64,000 nt of DNA from Gaeumannomyces sp. JS-464 (GCA_002197995.1 NGZR01000001.1:6882001-6946000); one strand, 5' to 3'. Counted from the first letter of the stretch, positions 26,408 to 39,230 are shown. Notes: generated from the letters alone by a model not told the origin. Made by a program: numbers and translations.

Positions 26408-29400
26408 TCAGAGCCAAAGCAGCCACCTGATGCCGCCGATGATGCCCTTCCGATGCCGAGAAAGATCCGGGCGATGACGACGACGGCCCAGACGTACCAC
26501 ATGAACCCGACGAGGGCCCATTCGACGGCGAGCCAGCCGGCTCGGCGCACCCAGCGGAACCGGCGGCGGCGGCGGCGGAGCAACTTCTCAATAACGTCGA
26601 CGACGCGCTTGACACGGAGCCGCTGGCCCGCCGCCAGGTCGCGCGACACGTCGTCGGCCTCGTCGGCCGCGGCGCGCGTCAGCGACGACAGGTCGACGGC
26701 GACGCGGGCCCGGACCTCGTCAACGCGCGCGAGGAGCGCCGGCGCCGTGTGCGCGCTGAAGGCGTCGCTCCGGTGCGTCCACTGCCGCGCCGACCGCTGT
26801 ATCGCCTCCGACGCCTGCTGCGCCGCCCGATAGTGCCGCGCCGCCATCAGCGCCGGCGGCAGCAGGATCTGCTGCTGCTGCTCTTTCCGAGACTGCCGAG
26901 GTTGCGCGGCCGTGGTGTGCTTGGCGAGCTCCGAGGCCAGGATTCCCGTCCGGATGATGTGCGCCCGCAGCCGCGCCACCTCGTGCCTATCCAGCTTCCC
27001 GCTACGTGACAAGGGCGAGCCGCGCTCAAGGAGCGCCAGGTCTGTGGCTGAGATGCGACGTACCTGGCGCCTTTGCTGTTGTTTGCCCTTGGACAAGGTG
27101 AGCGCAAGACCAAGATTGACAGGGTCGCCATCCAGCCCATCCTCGCCACCCTTCGGGTTGGGCTGTGGCTGCAAGGCTGGAGAGAGGCCGGGAGACGACG
27201 GCGTCGCTGCCTGGACATCCAACCTAGGGGGCCTAAGCATATCAAAGCGCGGTGACCGCTGACTAGGCGGCCGGGCAACAGGCATGCGCTCGTCGTCAAC
27301 TTCACCTTGCCCTGCCTGGCCGCTGGCCCCTCCCGACAATGATTGTGGACTGAAGGGCGGCATGACGTCGAGGAAATGCTTGGCTTCTCGCTTGAGCGTT
27401 CCCCGTCTGGTGGTCCCTGGCCGCATGGGCACTGGTGCTCTGTCGCGGCCCCGGCTCGACTCGTCGTCGGTGACGTCCGTGTCGGTGTTTGTGAATACCG
27501 CATCATCTGCCCCCGACATGTGGCCCGCTGCTGTCGCCTCTGCTCCCGGACCCGCTGCATCCTCCAGCGACGATGGCTCCTTCTTCCACAACAGCTCGCT
27601 GACCTTAGACACGCCCGACCGTAGGACGCTGTCGATGCGCGGCGGTCCCTTGGCGAAGAACCCACGCAGGCCTGATGACTCCTCTGTGGTCATCTTGAGG
27701 CTGGGGTGGCTCTTGTGCGTCTTGTGGCTGTCGCCCGTCGTCTTGGACACGAGCTTGCGAACCGGCGACGGTATCCTTGCCGGGGGAGACCGTCTCAAGT
27801 TATCAGGAGACAAACCCGAGGATGGGATCGAGTCCAGAATGGGAGGAGAGTTGAGGCGTGAGTTTTTCTCGTGCTCGTCTAGGCCCGAGGTTGCTGCGTT
27901 TGGAGCGGCGCCCCCGTCATCCCTATCGTCCGGGTGGCCGCGTCCCCTACTACGGTCTCGCAGCTTCTGTTTGACCCGGCTGAAGGGATTGCGTGACGGC
28001 GATCCGGACCGACTGGGGGCTGGAGACAGGTCCATGCCGATGGGTAGCACAAAACCGCTGTCCCCAACGCGCGTGGGCCGTAGATCTGGCGACGCCGGCT
28101 GTGACGAGTCGTAATCGAAAGAGAGCGCTCTAGGACGACGCCCGAGGAAGCTGGGGACCTCGAGACTTTCCCGTCCAGCCCCAGGACTAGCCGGCGACCC
28201 AGGCCCGTTGGTAAATACGTGGTGCGCACGATCCGACTCCTCAGCTGCCTTTTTCAGTGTAGCGAGTGTTGCTATCTTTTCCTCGGCCACGGCAGGGCTA
28301 TAGATTGATTCGCGCGAGCCGACGCGGCTGTTTATATGGCTCAGAGGCGCCGGCACCAAGCCCCCTGCCCGCTCGGGTGTAATCCCAGTGGAAGTTCCCA
28401 TCGGGGAAGGCTTCGACTTCAGCGTCGCGTCCTCCTGGTCGAGGCTAGGACGGCCGGCAGCCTGGGCCAGTCTCTCACGGTTCTCCCTGGCGATCATCTC
28501 CAGCATCTGCTTTTCGAGCGCACCACCCTTGCCGTCGGCGGTGATAGTGCCTACGCGCACGATCCCGCGCTTCTTGCGATCACTGTCCGAGTCGGACTCT
28601 TCCGAGATGGACCCCTTCCTGGGCCGTATAAAGTCGTGGGCCACGGTCCCCGCGAAGGAGCTGCTGTGCCGGTGATGTCTGAGGTGGTGAAGCTTCTGGC
28701 GAGCCCGCTCTCTGGCGGTGCTGAGAACGTGCTCGTGATCTCCCCCGTGGGGTGCCTTCCGTTCGAGCTGCAGCGATAAGCGCTTTGGTGCTGTAGCACT
28801 TGTATCCTGGATGGCCTCCTGCATGGAGCTCGGCGCGACGAGTGCCGCGGCCGCCGTTCCAGCCAAGAGTGCCCGACAGTATTAAGGTTCTTGGAGGGGG
28901 ATGGCAGTTGGAGCGGCTCCGGGCCCTGCGGGAAGACACGCCTCCAGCTACGGTCCTCGACGCACTTCTTGTTATCGTCCTGCTCGAGCCAGTAGACGTC
29001 GGCGACCAGGGTCTGCGGGATTGATGAGCCAGTCAACCCGTGGCCTCTTGGGCTTTGTCGTAATAAGAGCCGAATTCCTGGAAGAAGGGTTCCCAGGGGG
29101 TGGCGAGCCGAGGGCAGTGGCAGCCTCAGCCGGGGCAAATGGGGGCAAAGCGTTCGCGCCGATGGTCCTGTTCTGTCCCGTGGCTGTCCAATGTGCGACG
29201 TGGTCGACCCAGTCGGTGACGCTCGCAACATCACCGAAGCCCTGCCCATCACCATCGATGGCTCGCCGCTCCCGCGCCCGTACCTTGCGATTTCGGATGT
29301 ACTGCAACGGGTTATACTCGCGCGCCCAGCTTCACCATCAGCTCGGCACCGGCGTAGGCGGCCAGATTTGATGGGCCTGGGGCGGGCGACCCTGGGCCAC

Positions 29401-30903
29401 TGCCTGCCGTGCTCGTCCGAGAGAATTCGGGCTTCAGCGGCGGGACGAGTTCGAGCAAACGCCTGTGCTGGGCAAGCAGCTCAAGGTAATCCTTGGCCTT
29501 TTGGGCCCTGGCCAGGGTCGACTGTGAAAAGTGGTATCGATACCCGTTGCCGGTGCTGGCGTTTATTTCGGCAAGGTCGAAGCCCGGATGCAGTGGGCTG
29601 GAAACCCGCTGCTGGCCGGCCGACGCGATCCTGCCGGGTATTGGAGATATGTTGCGAGAGGACCTTCGTTGCTGGTGAAGGTGCTGCCGCAAGCCGGCTC
29701 CTAGCTTCGACGCACCTCCATCGGACGGCACCGGGGCAAGCTTTGGCGGAGCCAGTGGCTGCGAAACATTGCGCCTGGCGGCAAGGCGCCTCGATTCGCT
29801 GAGGCTCAAGGCCATGTTCACTATCTGTGTGGAATCCAAGTCTAGGGCGGAGGAGGGTCGGGCAGGGGCGGACGTAGATGGGGCGGAGGAGGAGGTGCCT
29901 GGGGCTGGGCCAACCGGCGTTTGTTGTATATGACGCTGTGCGTGATCCTCGTATGCCATCGGGGGACCGCCGTAGCTGGCGGGCCTAGCTGCTGCTTGCG
30001 CAGCCGGGGGCGGCCTCGTGACGGCACCGTGGCCATGCAGTGCCAGGGGCCTCGGCACTGCGGCCTCTGTGGAAAAGCTGGTGCTGCCGCCATCTGGCTG
30101 TAGCAAGGATGGCGCATTCTGAGGGGAGATTGGGTTTGCGGGAGGGCTTGTATACACCGTTGTGTCGGGCGCGGTCGGTATTGGTGTCGGCGTGAGACTG
30201 TGGCAAGTTTTGGATAGAACGCCAGCCTCACTGAGGTTCTGCCTTCTCCTCCGGCTGCCCGGCTCGCTGGTGCTGCTGCCGCTGGTGTGTGCTCCGTGCT
30301 TGTCGGGGGCCGAGCTGTCGAACAGGCCGCCGGACAGGAGGAAGCCGCCGCTGGATCTGTTCTTACGGGAGCGCAGGCCAGCATTGCCATCCCACCGGCA
30401 GCGCGAGATGTACTCAGGCTGGGACCGGCATGGGCAGCAGGGAGACCAACGCCATCGCCGCGGCGGCGATGACGCGGCCCAGCGGACAGGGGCTGGAGGT
30501 TGTCTGTGGAGTGTTCAGTGGTAGTCGAGTGGTCGGTCATGGATGGAATTTGGGGGTCGAAGGAGGAGCTCGTGGGCGACGGCGACGTGGCCGTCGTCGC
30601 GGTGGCCGGGGCGGACGGAGCTCGGACAGGGGCGGGCAGGTCGGTTCGGAGGAAGTTCAGGACGTTTGCGGTGCTGCTGGCGCTGGTGTTGCTGCTGCTG
30701 CTCGCGGCTGGGCGGGTCGGCGGAGGAGGCCTGCTGCTGGGCGTGTTCAGGCTCGCCGCATGGCTGTGGGCGTCGTGGGTGCTGCCGCCGGGATCGCGGC
30801 TGGTCGGGAAGTCGTAGGAATTGTTGAGCGGCTGCGGGTGAAGCTCCTGGCGATGCCGACGGTGGGGACGAGTTTGATGATGGCCGGCATCGTGCTCCGT
30901 CAT
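26408..30903 (-). CDS. Large fungal protein of unknown function with C-terminal membrane anchor (frame broken)
   Basis: From ATG 30903 the product is long (about 1,500 residues after repair). It starts with a Pro/Ser/Thr-rich disordered region, then blocks that look conserved: EYISRCRWDGNAGLRSRKNR, DLDSTQIVNMALSLSESRRL, YHFSQSTLARAQKAKDYLE, EYNPLQYIRNRKVRARERR, DVASVTDWVDHV and ADVYWLEQDDNKKCVEDRSW. A long Ser/Pro-rich middle follows, then a basic RRRRRRFRWVRRAGW stretch leading into a hydrophobic segment (VEWALVGFMWYVWAVVVIARIFL) and a natural C-terminus GIRWLLWL. The basic patch plus the terminal hydrophobic helix suggests a tail-anchored membrane protein with a cytosolic disordered body. 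Frame changes occur near 30415, 29316, 29005, 28840 and 26435; the literal reading frame at the end would run to 26347 instead. I recognise it only as an uncharacterised fungal family. Confidence 0.6.
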
Positions 30904-33900
30904 TGCGCGATTCAGGGCTCGATGAATCGAGGCGGCGGCGGCGGCCAGGTGGGCAGTTTAGGGGAGCCTTGCCGATTCACATCACATGTCAGGCATTGAT
31001 TGCTGTCGACGCCATCCAACCGACGAAGGGTGCAGCAGCACGCAGAGGGGACTGGAGCTACGCTTTAGGGGGAGGGCTAAGAATCGACACCGCCCGTGCG
31101 ACGATCCGAAAACAGCAAAAAAAGTGTTGGGCACGCAGTGGCATCCACAACCAAGGAAGATGGAAGATCCTGGCCGTGCTCTTTTTTTTTTTGGCTTCTT
31201 GGAATTTAGCGAAGGGACAATCAAGCCCAAGCTTTGCTCTTGTCGCCACCAAAAGCCGACGCTTCGGTCTTGGAAAGCTGCAGAGCTGCAACGCCGAACT
31301 TTGCACGGCACGGCCGACAAGCTGAAGTTGGACTTTTTCCTCTACGCGGCGGTGCGAAAGAAGTCTATGGTTGTCGATTTTTTTTTTTCTTTTCTTTTTT
31401 TCTTTTTTCCCCAATCAGAGACCGCGCCCGTCGGACGTGTCGTAACGCGCTGGCAGAGCCGTCAGGTGGTCAACAGTGCTGTGCCCCCGGCAGTCGCCCC
31501 CCAATGTTATCTGCACTAATGAATGCCGGAGCCCCGGTCGCGGGCAGCCAGCGGGGAGACGGGGCCAAGCCTAGCGGCTGCCGGACCGTACCCCATGAGA
31601 TCTCATGCCCGTCAGCAGGACAGGAGGGGTGGTCTTATGTTGCGCTCGGCATGTGAATTTCAGTCTTCAGGTCCCGGCAAGCACGCAAACTGCTGGCCCA
31701 ACCCGCATGATTCGCGTGGGCGGGCCATGCATGTTAAATTCTGGCTGAACGCACGGGCGGAGCCCAGTTGAGGCGATGGATGCGCTGGTCCAGATTCCAA
31801 TTGCGGTGAGACCACCAGAAACCAGACCGGACCTGCGTCTAATGCTTCCGGCTCCTGCTCGACATGCAGCGAACCGTTGGGCGCATGTTGCCACTTCAGC
31901 ACCTTCAAGCCAACGGCTAACGAAGCCACAGCTGAAGAGACATCGAGCATGAGAGACCCAACCTCGGCATGCATCGCTTCCCGTCTGTCGATGCGGCCAT
32001 GACTTCCCGCCGCTCTCCACCTCCATACGGCCTGCAGCCCGCACAGGGAAACACCCGACCTGCCCCAATCACCAAGTTGGAGAAACCGGGCGAGTGATGG
32101 TGAGGGTTGAGAGAATCAAACCAGACCAGCCAGTATTGGGTCTGTCTGTCGACTCTTACGCTCCTAGCGACAGCGTCCCCTCCCTCGAGCCCCTTGCATG
32201 CCCCATCCAAATAAAGACACGGCAGACAAGCCGTGGTCATCTCGGAATAACGTCATGAGATAATGGATGGTCTTCTCCACCCTTAGCCCTTGGGTCGGGC
32301 TTTTGGCCATGCCACGCATGCTTGCCTTCAATTCCCATCGGAGTTCCCGCTCTTCAAAGATGCCATGAAACCCAGCGTCGCATGAGACACATTCTTTTCT
32401 TATTCTATCCCCAACCTCGATTTCCAGCCTCCGTCATCTGACACGACAACTAAACTATGGAACGCAGCGAATGGCAGGGCTATCAAATATCCATGGTCTG
32501 CCTCTTGCATCTCTTGAATACAACCCTACCGAAAACTCCGATTTGCAAGCGCAATGGCACGCTCCTTTTTCCCAGCCGTACCGCGTATTGCCAAAACCCG
32601 CGCCCGAGAGCTCATGTTGACGCAACTCGTGGCGACGCCTTTCTTGCCCTTTGCCCCTGTCGCCTGCTTCTCTTCTCCTCTTCAGCCCAACCCTGATATA
32701 GCAACTCACCCGCGCTTTCATCTGCTGACGTCGGAGGCGTTCTGGAAATTATGTTTTCATGCTTTACATGTTGGAGAAGCAGTTGACGACCATGCCCGGC
32801 TCGGACTCGCCCTGCAGCGTTGACCGGCTGGAGTATCCGATCCGGTCGGTGATCGTCTACAATTATCTGTGACACATGCAAGCAGGCAAGCCAGCTCGGC
32901 CCAGCCTCTTGATACAGCCTGGTTCGAGCCTGGAGGCTTGACTGGTAGGCTGGATCGTATGAATTCGCTTAGAGAATGCGTCCTCGTCCTCGCCGTAGTC
33001 GCACCGCAGCGGACGGCTGCCATGACGAAATTGACCAGCCGGTCAACTTGGAACGTCAAGCCACCGCACACACTGCCAGAGGCCGCTCACGGCGGCGATG
33101 TGAGGTTTCAATATTTCCATCTTCGCTTCTCAGCCTGTTCCCGTCTCAGAAAAGGATCAGCACCCCGCAGCTCGTGTCGACTCGCTCCTGGCATCAGCGC
33201 CGCCGCTCATTTTCCACGTCTGCGTCTCTGCTGTAGCGCGGCGCTATTTCAAGCCACCAACGGCCTCCAAAGGAGTCAGCGGCTCGAAGCGATTCGACGG
33301 CAACTGCAGACGAACCGTTTTGCCAGATGTGGCGATGTCGATGATGTCGGTCAATGCTGGCTGGTGGGCAATGATGTCGATCGCGTCTTTGCCCAGGTAG
33401 GCAATCACAGCGACCGCCGCTGGTTCGCTGCGAAGTCGCCAGCAGAAAGATGTCTCCTGTTCTTGATTTTGGATGCAACCCTACGTCGCGGTGGAACCTC
33501 ATTTGTTGAGCCTCCTGTCCCTCATCGAGGCGCCACGTTTTATCATTCCGCCCTGGCCCCGCGCGCCCATCAGCTTCTATGACCTAGCCATATCGGGTAG
33601 CCCCTGACGTATATCAGATCCGGCGAGGCTTCTGTGTGGGGTTAAACGGCACGCCGATCTCCCAAACCGTTATTCATGGAACCATGCGTATCGAACCGGC
33701 GGTTCGATTATTGCTGTTTATGTCCTCTGCCGCCCTGGCAGTATGCGTGTGCGTGTGCCGAGACCGCCCTGTCCGGCAGCCACTCCCCGTTGCGTAACGG
33801 CGGGCTCTCTCGACCTCCTCGTCCTGGGCACTGCGAGGTCAAGCTCCCTCCCCATCTCCCTCCTCCCAGTCTCCCTCAGCCCTTCTTGCAGTAGGGAATC

Positions 33901-34984
33901 GGCGTACCTCTGGCCGGCCGACTGTCGACGTACATCCTGGCTGTTCATTGCCTGTCTCTCTTGCCAGAAGGTGGTCTCGCCGGCGACGGCAGTGCCCAGG
34001 GTTGGGTTCCCACCCTCCTTCATGCCCCCCGACAATTCTTGGAATTGGCCAATGCCACATCAACATTTGACGACGCTCTTAGACATGGTGCATCGGCTGC
34101 AGCAATATGCCAATGACGGGACTCGGCCGCACATCCGTGCTCCGTCCTCCCGAGGCAAATACAACCCCAGCCACCCCCAGTCTCTCGCCCCCTTGTTCAT
34201 TTGCCAATGCTTGCCCGTCACTGGCAGGTCCCCCGTTCAGCCGCTATAACGACACTACATACACTCATATCAAAACAGAACTGCCTTACTGGGTGAAGAA
34301 CCGATGACGATCGTCCCCTCTTTAACATGCGCTTTTATAGACTAGGCACCTGGGGTCTCGGCCTCGACACTCAACAGGAACGAAGAGGACGTGGCGATCG
34401 CCGGTCTCCCTGCTCCCACCTCCACCGTTGTTTCGCTCTCCCTCAGACAGCGCCATGGCCCCGAAGCCCCAGGCCGGCGGCCGGCGCTGGCTGTACCTGT
34501 CCTGAAGTGATGGCGGTAGTGACGTTCTGAATGCAACGTCCAAGACGCGTTGACGCATCGTATCGCATTATACTACTAGCCTCATTGAGAGCTCTTGCGC
34601 CTCTCATTCGCCTTCTATGCCAGGGGAGGCCTCCTTGGCGGTTGTTCGGGAGAGATAGCGAGGAGGCAAGGAGAGGTGTCCAAGGAAGGCAGCCGTGATG
34701 CTCATCATAGTATGACGATGTAAATCATGTCTACGAATGCAAGTGCTTGCTTGCCATGATCGCTCCCTCCACCGACAATGCTCCTCCCCGTGTATAAATA
34801 CACAAGGCTCATCCTGTCCACTCCGGATCGAAAAGAGTCTTTGTTCTCCATCCACCCAGCCCAGCCCAGCCAGCCTCCTTACCTTCGCTCAACCCGATCC
34901 ACAAAGATCCTTCGCTTTCTCCCGGCTCCTTAATACCCCCTCTGGTCCGCCCCCTACCTTAAAACAAAGGCCCCAACCGCCAAA
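30904..34984. other. Intergenic region of about 4 kb, upstream of hydrophobin
   Basis: No convincing gene. It holds T-rich runs (31182-31191, 31377-31411) and a minus-strand open stretch at 33480-33244 with protein-like sequence but no start (see findings). Plus-strand frames such as 32869-33582 look like shadows. The last few hundred bases form the hydrophobin promoter, with CT-rich tracts and a TATA box. Confidence 0.5.
34793..34800 (+). promoter_or_regulatory. TATA box of the hydrophobin gene
   Basis: TATAAATA lies 185-192 bp upstream of the hydrophobin ATG and is followed by a pyrimidine-rich leader. This arrangement is typical of strongly expressed fungal genes. Confidence 0.6.
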
Positions 34985-35486
34985 ATGCAGTTCACCGCTG
35001 TCATCGCCACCCTCTTCGCGGCCGCCGGCGCCGTCGCCCTCCCCGCCGAGGTCGTTGAGCGCCAGGTGCCCTACGTGCCCTGCACCGGCCTGTACGGCAG
35101 CGCCCAGTGCTGCGCTACCGACGTCCTCGGCGTTGCCGACCTGGACTGCGGCGTCCGTACGTCATGAGACTCTTTTTTTTCTCCTTTTTTTTCTATTCCC
35201 CTCGTCCACATTTGAAGATACGTGCTGGAATCAAGGAATCTAACCTGATAATCTCGGATCGATAGCTCCCGCCACCCCCACCGATGCTACCAACTTCAGC
35301 GCCGTCTGCGCCGAGATCGGCCAGCGTGCCCGATGCTGCGTCCTCCCCATCGTGAGTTCTCCTGACCATCGACAACAAGCACACACTGCCAAGTCCAGAA
35401 TGATTTCGGTGTCTAACTTGGGCCTTTCTCCCACACAGCTGGACCAGGGCGTCCTGTGCAACACCCCCGCCGGTGTCCAGGGCTAA
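34985..35486 (+). CDS. Class II hydrophobin, secreted
   Basis: A small secreted amphipathic protein that self-assembles at air-water and cell-surface interfaces. Three exons: 34985-35156, 35266-35351 and 35439-35486, giving 101 residues, with introns of 109 and 87 nt. Residues 1-19 are a signal peptide (MQFTAVIATLFAAAGAVAL). The mature part has eight cysteines in class II spacing: C-x8-CC-x11-C-x16-C-x8-CC-x10-C. The first spacer is 8 residues where the best-known members (HFBI/HFBII) have 9. CCATDVLGVADLDC and RCCVLPILDQGVLCNTP match the class II core. A TATA box and CT-rich leader precede it. No frame break. It could equally be called cerato-ulmin-like; the class is secure. Confidence 0.95.
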
Positions 35487-36481
35487 ATAGGAGCAAATCC
35501 ATATTCTTTATGTTCCATTTGTAATATCAGGGTTATTCATACAAATTTTCTCGTTGTAGCCTCTACCCGTTGAAAGACGATCGATTCAGGGAAAGGATTT
35601 GGATGTGGTACTGAAGTAGTTTAGAGGTTATGAGAACTTGGGTTTCTTGAAAGCATATCATGATGAATGATCGGCTGTATGCATGTTCCCAAGCAGACTT
35701 GTGCTCAAAGGCCCCTTAACCTTGAAGTTGATTGTTTACAACCACCGGTATATGCTAGGTAGCCTTCTGGTTCCACGTCAGAGCGAGGCAAATAGCTAGG
35801 TTCCGCTTAGGATTTGTATGATACCCAAGACCACAACAATCTCCATGTGCCAATACCAGCTTCATACCTGCCTCGTTCAGAATCGGGGCTGAAAACAAGT
35901 GGAGGGTTACCTTGTAGGTGCATTCAGGTACCATAAGAAGACACGAGACCATATATATTATATATGTATTTGCGCGAGCTTTAAGTACCCTATTAGACAT
36001 ATCTTATGCAATCACAAGTGTGTTTTACTTGCGGACTCTTGGTTTGGAGCAGATGGAGGCGTCAGGAAACTGCAGGTTTCAAATATCTTGATCGTGTGGT
36101 ACCTATTCTCGTGGCTGTTCACATGTAGCTCTCGTGTCCCGTCTTAAGAAAGTCGAGCGCAATTAATGTATCAAACTGTTTAGACTTCTAGGGTCCATCT
36201 ACCAACGTCTTGCGATACCCAACGACACGCTGGGGCGTAAAATGTCCCACTAAGGCCCTCGATCAAGGGATCAAAACCAAAAACAACAAGAAATACCAAA
36301 CAATCTCGCTGTCCCCGACGTGTGATCTAAGATGCCAAGGATAGGCCGCAAAGCCAATACTTCCAGAGCGCCGTCTGACCCGGACCACCAGGAGAAAAAT
36401 GCTGGAAGGCGAAAAAGGCACGTCGCCCATGGAACACAAACGCCACCCTACCCAAAAGCCCGAACAAACCCCCCAAGAACT
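35487..36481. other. Convergent intergenic region between hydrophobin and PHAF1
   Basis: About 1 kb, by eye richer in AT than the genes, with an ATATAT stretch near 35953-35968. Only chance open frames are present. It should contain the 3' UTR and polyadenylation signals of both convergent genes. Confidence 0.5.
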
Positions 36482-38277
36482 TCAGAATACCGTCACTGCA
36501 CTCACAAACCCATTTCGGAGAACCTCGAATACCAGGCCAGGAAATCCGTACAGCGTCGTCGTCGAGTTCTCGCCCCCAACACCATCGTTGCCCATCTTTC
36601 TACTGCCGCTCCTGCCACCCGTGCCCACGCTGTCGCCCTCCCAGCCCCCCAGGAGCTCAATGCTGCTCCCGGGGCTGTCGCCCCAGCCGCGGTTGAGGAC
36701 CATGCCGCGCTGCCGCTGCCTCGCGTCTGCCTCAGAGGCGTACGCCGGCCGCCACTCCTCGCGCAGACGTTCCTCCGTCTCAGGAAAGGGCGTCTCTGAG
36801 TCCACAGCGTTGCCCCCCTCGTAATTGAGGTAGGCTATCTCCCACCTACAGCGCCTGTGGCGGTTGAAAGGGTACGAGCCTGGAACATTGCCATGCAGAA
36901 TCATTTTGGTGGCCACAAGTCGGTCTGCTGATTCTGATGGTAGGGTCTTGTCCTGAGGCGCATGGTTCAGGTCCTGGTCATCTCTCCCATGTTGAGATAA
37001 TGAAGGAGGGGGCCGCGACGGTGCAACCGGTGTCGAGACGAGTATGTCAAAGCCATGGTAGAAGTAGTTGTAGAAGCACTCGCCCGCAACATTGCCCGCA
37101 AAGTCGTCCTCGACTGCCTCGCCATTAGAGTCGTCATCGTCATCGTCCGAGGCCGTGTTGGCTGACAAGTCCGTATCAGTCAGATCGTCACGACCTCCCA
37201 GGCTGCCGGGCTTCAGGTCTCCAGCGGATGTCGTTTCCGGGCGCGTTCGACTGCTGCTGGCAGTTCGGACACGGTGGATGTACATGCGCTGGTCATTCTT
37301 GCGGTATATGGCGTCGGGAGGGCCCAGCTCGGCCACTAAATCCTGTGCGCTTGTCTCGCCCAGAGTGATCCAGGTTGAAGGCGTGGAGGATCCAAGCGAT
37401 GTAGGAGCCGACGAGCCCGAGGCGCTGTGCGCTGCACTGGATGTCGAGTTCCATTTGCGGATGAGCTGAAGCTTGCCGCCGCCATGGATTCGGACTAGTG
37501 CCACCTCGTCGGGGCTTGTGCTGTCCTTCGCGCTCTTGGTCAGGGGAGCGAAGGTCTTGAGGCTTGGCAGGGGGTCGGTCCAGAGGGTATCGCGTGCCTG
37601 GGCCCACGAATCCCCGCTGAATACTGCCATCGAGGTAGCTGTCTGGGTTCCATTGTGCGAAAGCAGTGACATGACGTCTTTGCTTGGCGAGTATGCCGAG
37701 CGAGGCATGGGAAATGTGAACGCGACACCCGGATAAGACAGCACATAGGTGCCTTCCTCCTCATTGTCGCCACCGCCAACAAATTCGCCGTCGTAAGTCG
37801 GGCCCAGGAAACGGTTGTAGATGTGCTTGAACGTGGGGCCAGTCGCGACGGCATCGGCCGACGAAATCGCTGAGCCGTTTCCGGGCGGGCGCACAAGGTC
37901 TCGTTCATTGTTTGACTCCTTGAAGGTGATATGGTTTTTGGTGAAGTCGATCACTTCAACCAGACGCAGCCTCTGTTCGGGGCCGTCAAATCGGAGGCGG
38001 ATGCCATTTGAAGGAAGGTTGACGATGACGGGCTCCTTGATCGGTTCGGTCGGGGAGTAGATCAGATCCAGTTTGGGGAAGCGCTGTGGCTCGGCCTTTA
38101 GACGCGTGAGGATGTCGTGAAGTGAGGCGCCAAGGACTGTAGGAGCGCATCAATAGCTTCAGTGGTTAGCGGCCATGATCACCAACTCTGTAGGTAGAAA
38201 GCAGGAGTCACAGGAGCAAACGGACCTAAGAACCCCAAGGCCTGGCCGGGATACAGCTGAGCTGAGAAGAGCGACAT
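36482..38277 (-). CDS. UPF0183 / PHAF1 family protein
   Basis: Exon 1 (38277-38226) encodes MSLFSAQLYPGQALGFL. An 89-nt intron is followed by exon 2 (38136-36482), starting VLGASLHDILTRLKAEPQRF. The total is about 568 residues with no frame break. Conserved blocks are KLDLIYSPTEPIKEPVIVNL, GIRLRFDGPEQRLRLVEV, FTKNHITFKE, PTFKHIYNRFLGPTYDGEF, the YPGVAFTFP motif, YNYFYHGFDILVS and KMILHGNVPGSYPFNRHRRC. The family is UPF0183; its human member PHAF1 (C16orf70) acts with BCAS3 at the phagophore in autophagy. An acidic Asp tract and Ser-rich linkers are inserted between conserved blocks. The fungal role is inferred from the family name only. It shares a divergent promoter with kinesin-5. Confidence 0.87.
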
Positions 38278-39230
38278 GTCGGCGGCGATGGGAGTCGACA
38301 AACCAACTGGAGGCCAGCCAGCCTGTTGGACGCGAGAAGGAGAGCGGTAAGGAAGGGTCGGTTGGTGGTGGCAGTTGTTTCATCTACCGCTAGCCAGTCT
38401 CTTGCCCGTCGTCACCTTTGCGTTTTGGCTGGAGCCGCCCCGCGTCGAGAACAATTATGGAAGCAGGAGCCAAAAGCGGGCCCAGGCATTTGGACAACGC
38501 ACGCGCCAGGCTCACATAAGAATGGGCTTCTCTGGCAGTTTGGTTGTCTCCGTTTGCTTTGACCGGTCCAACCGCCACCTGCAGTGGAAGCTTCCGCGTG
38601 ATGCGTCCCTCTCGCGGCGGACACCGAGTCGGAGGGGCAGCTGAGACGTCATTCGGTTGGTCCAGCCAGCTGACCCCTGCAGTGGCTCCGGGCGTTGTCA
38701 GCCAGCTGCCTGCCTAAAGGGGTGCCAGCGCGGGGCGATCCCGGCTTCCTCGCCCGCCAGTCTGGGGCGCAGCTACAATTGGCCTGTGCCTGCGCCGCCG
38801 TCTCATTGGCCGATGCGGTGTTACTCGGGCAACTCGCCCTGCCTGTCCACTGTTGACCGCGCCTTCCCCACAAACACGGACCAATGACCGCTCTACGCAC
38901 GCAGACGCAGCAGGCGCGGCGTTCCAAGGTGGATGAAATCGTCAACAAACCCTTGGGCAAGATGTATTCGCGGTCAGCTAGGGAGCTCACACAGTAGACT
39001 TCCTCCACGCGGGCCGAGCACACGAACCAACGTCTCTTTTGGCTTTTTACTGTAGCCCCAATTCCCATTATCATATCCTGCGCGCTGCCTTTGCTTTTTT
39101 GGGTCCGCGTTTCTGGGCAACCGTTTTATCTCCCACATAGTATCGGACGTCACGTCACACCATCGGCCGCATCCCTCTATTCACCCCTGGCCAGCTGGGA
39201 GAGGCCGAGGAGCAGGACGCCAACACACAG
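38278..39230. promoter_or_regulatory. Divergent promoter region between PHAF1 and kinesin-5
   Basis: A 950-bp interval with inverted CCAAT-type boxes (attggcc near 38777, cattggc near 38806) and a direct CCAAT near 38880. No gene is visible in it. Confidence 0.4.

Noticed and set aside
32869..33582. A 237-codon plus-strand frame in the 4-kb gap
   Set aside because: No domain and a chance-like composition; the opposite strand of the same stretch reads more like protein.
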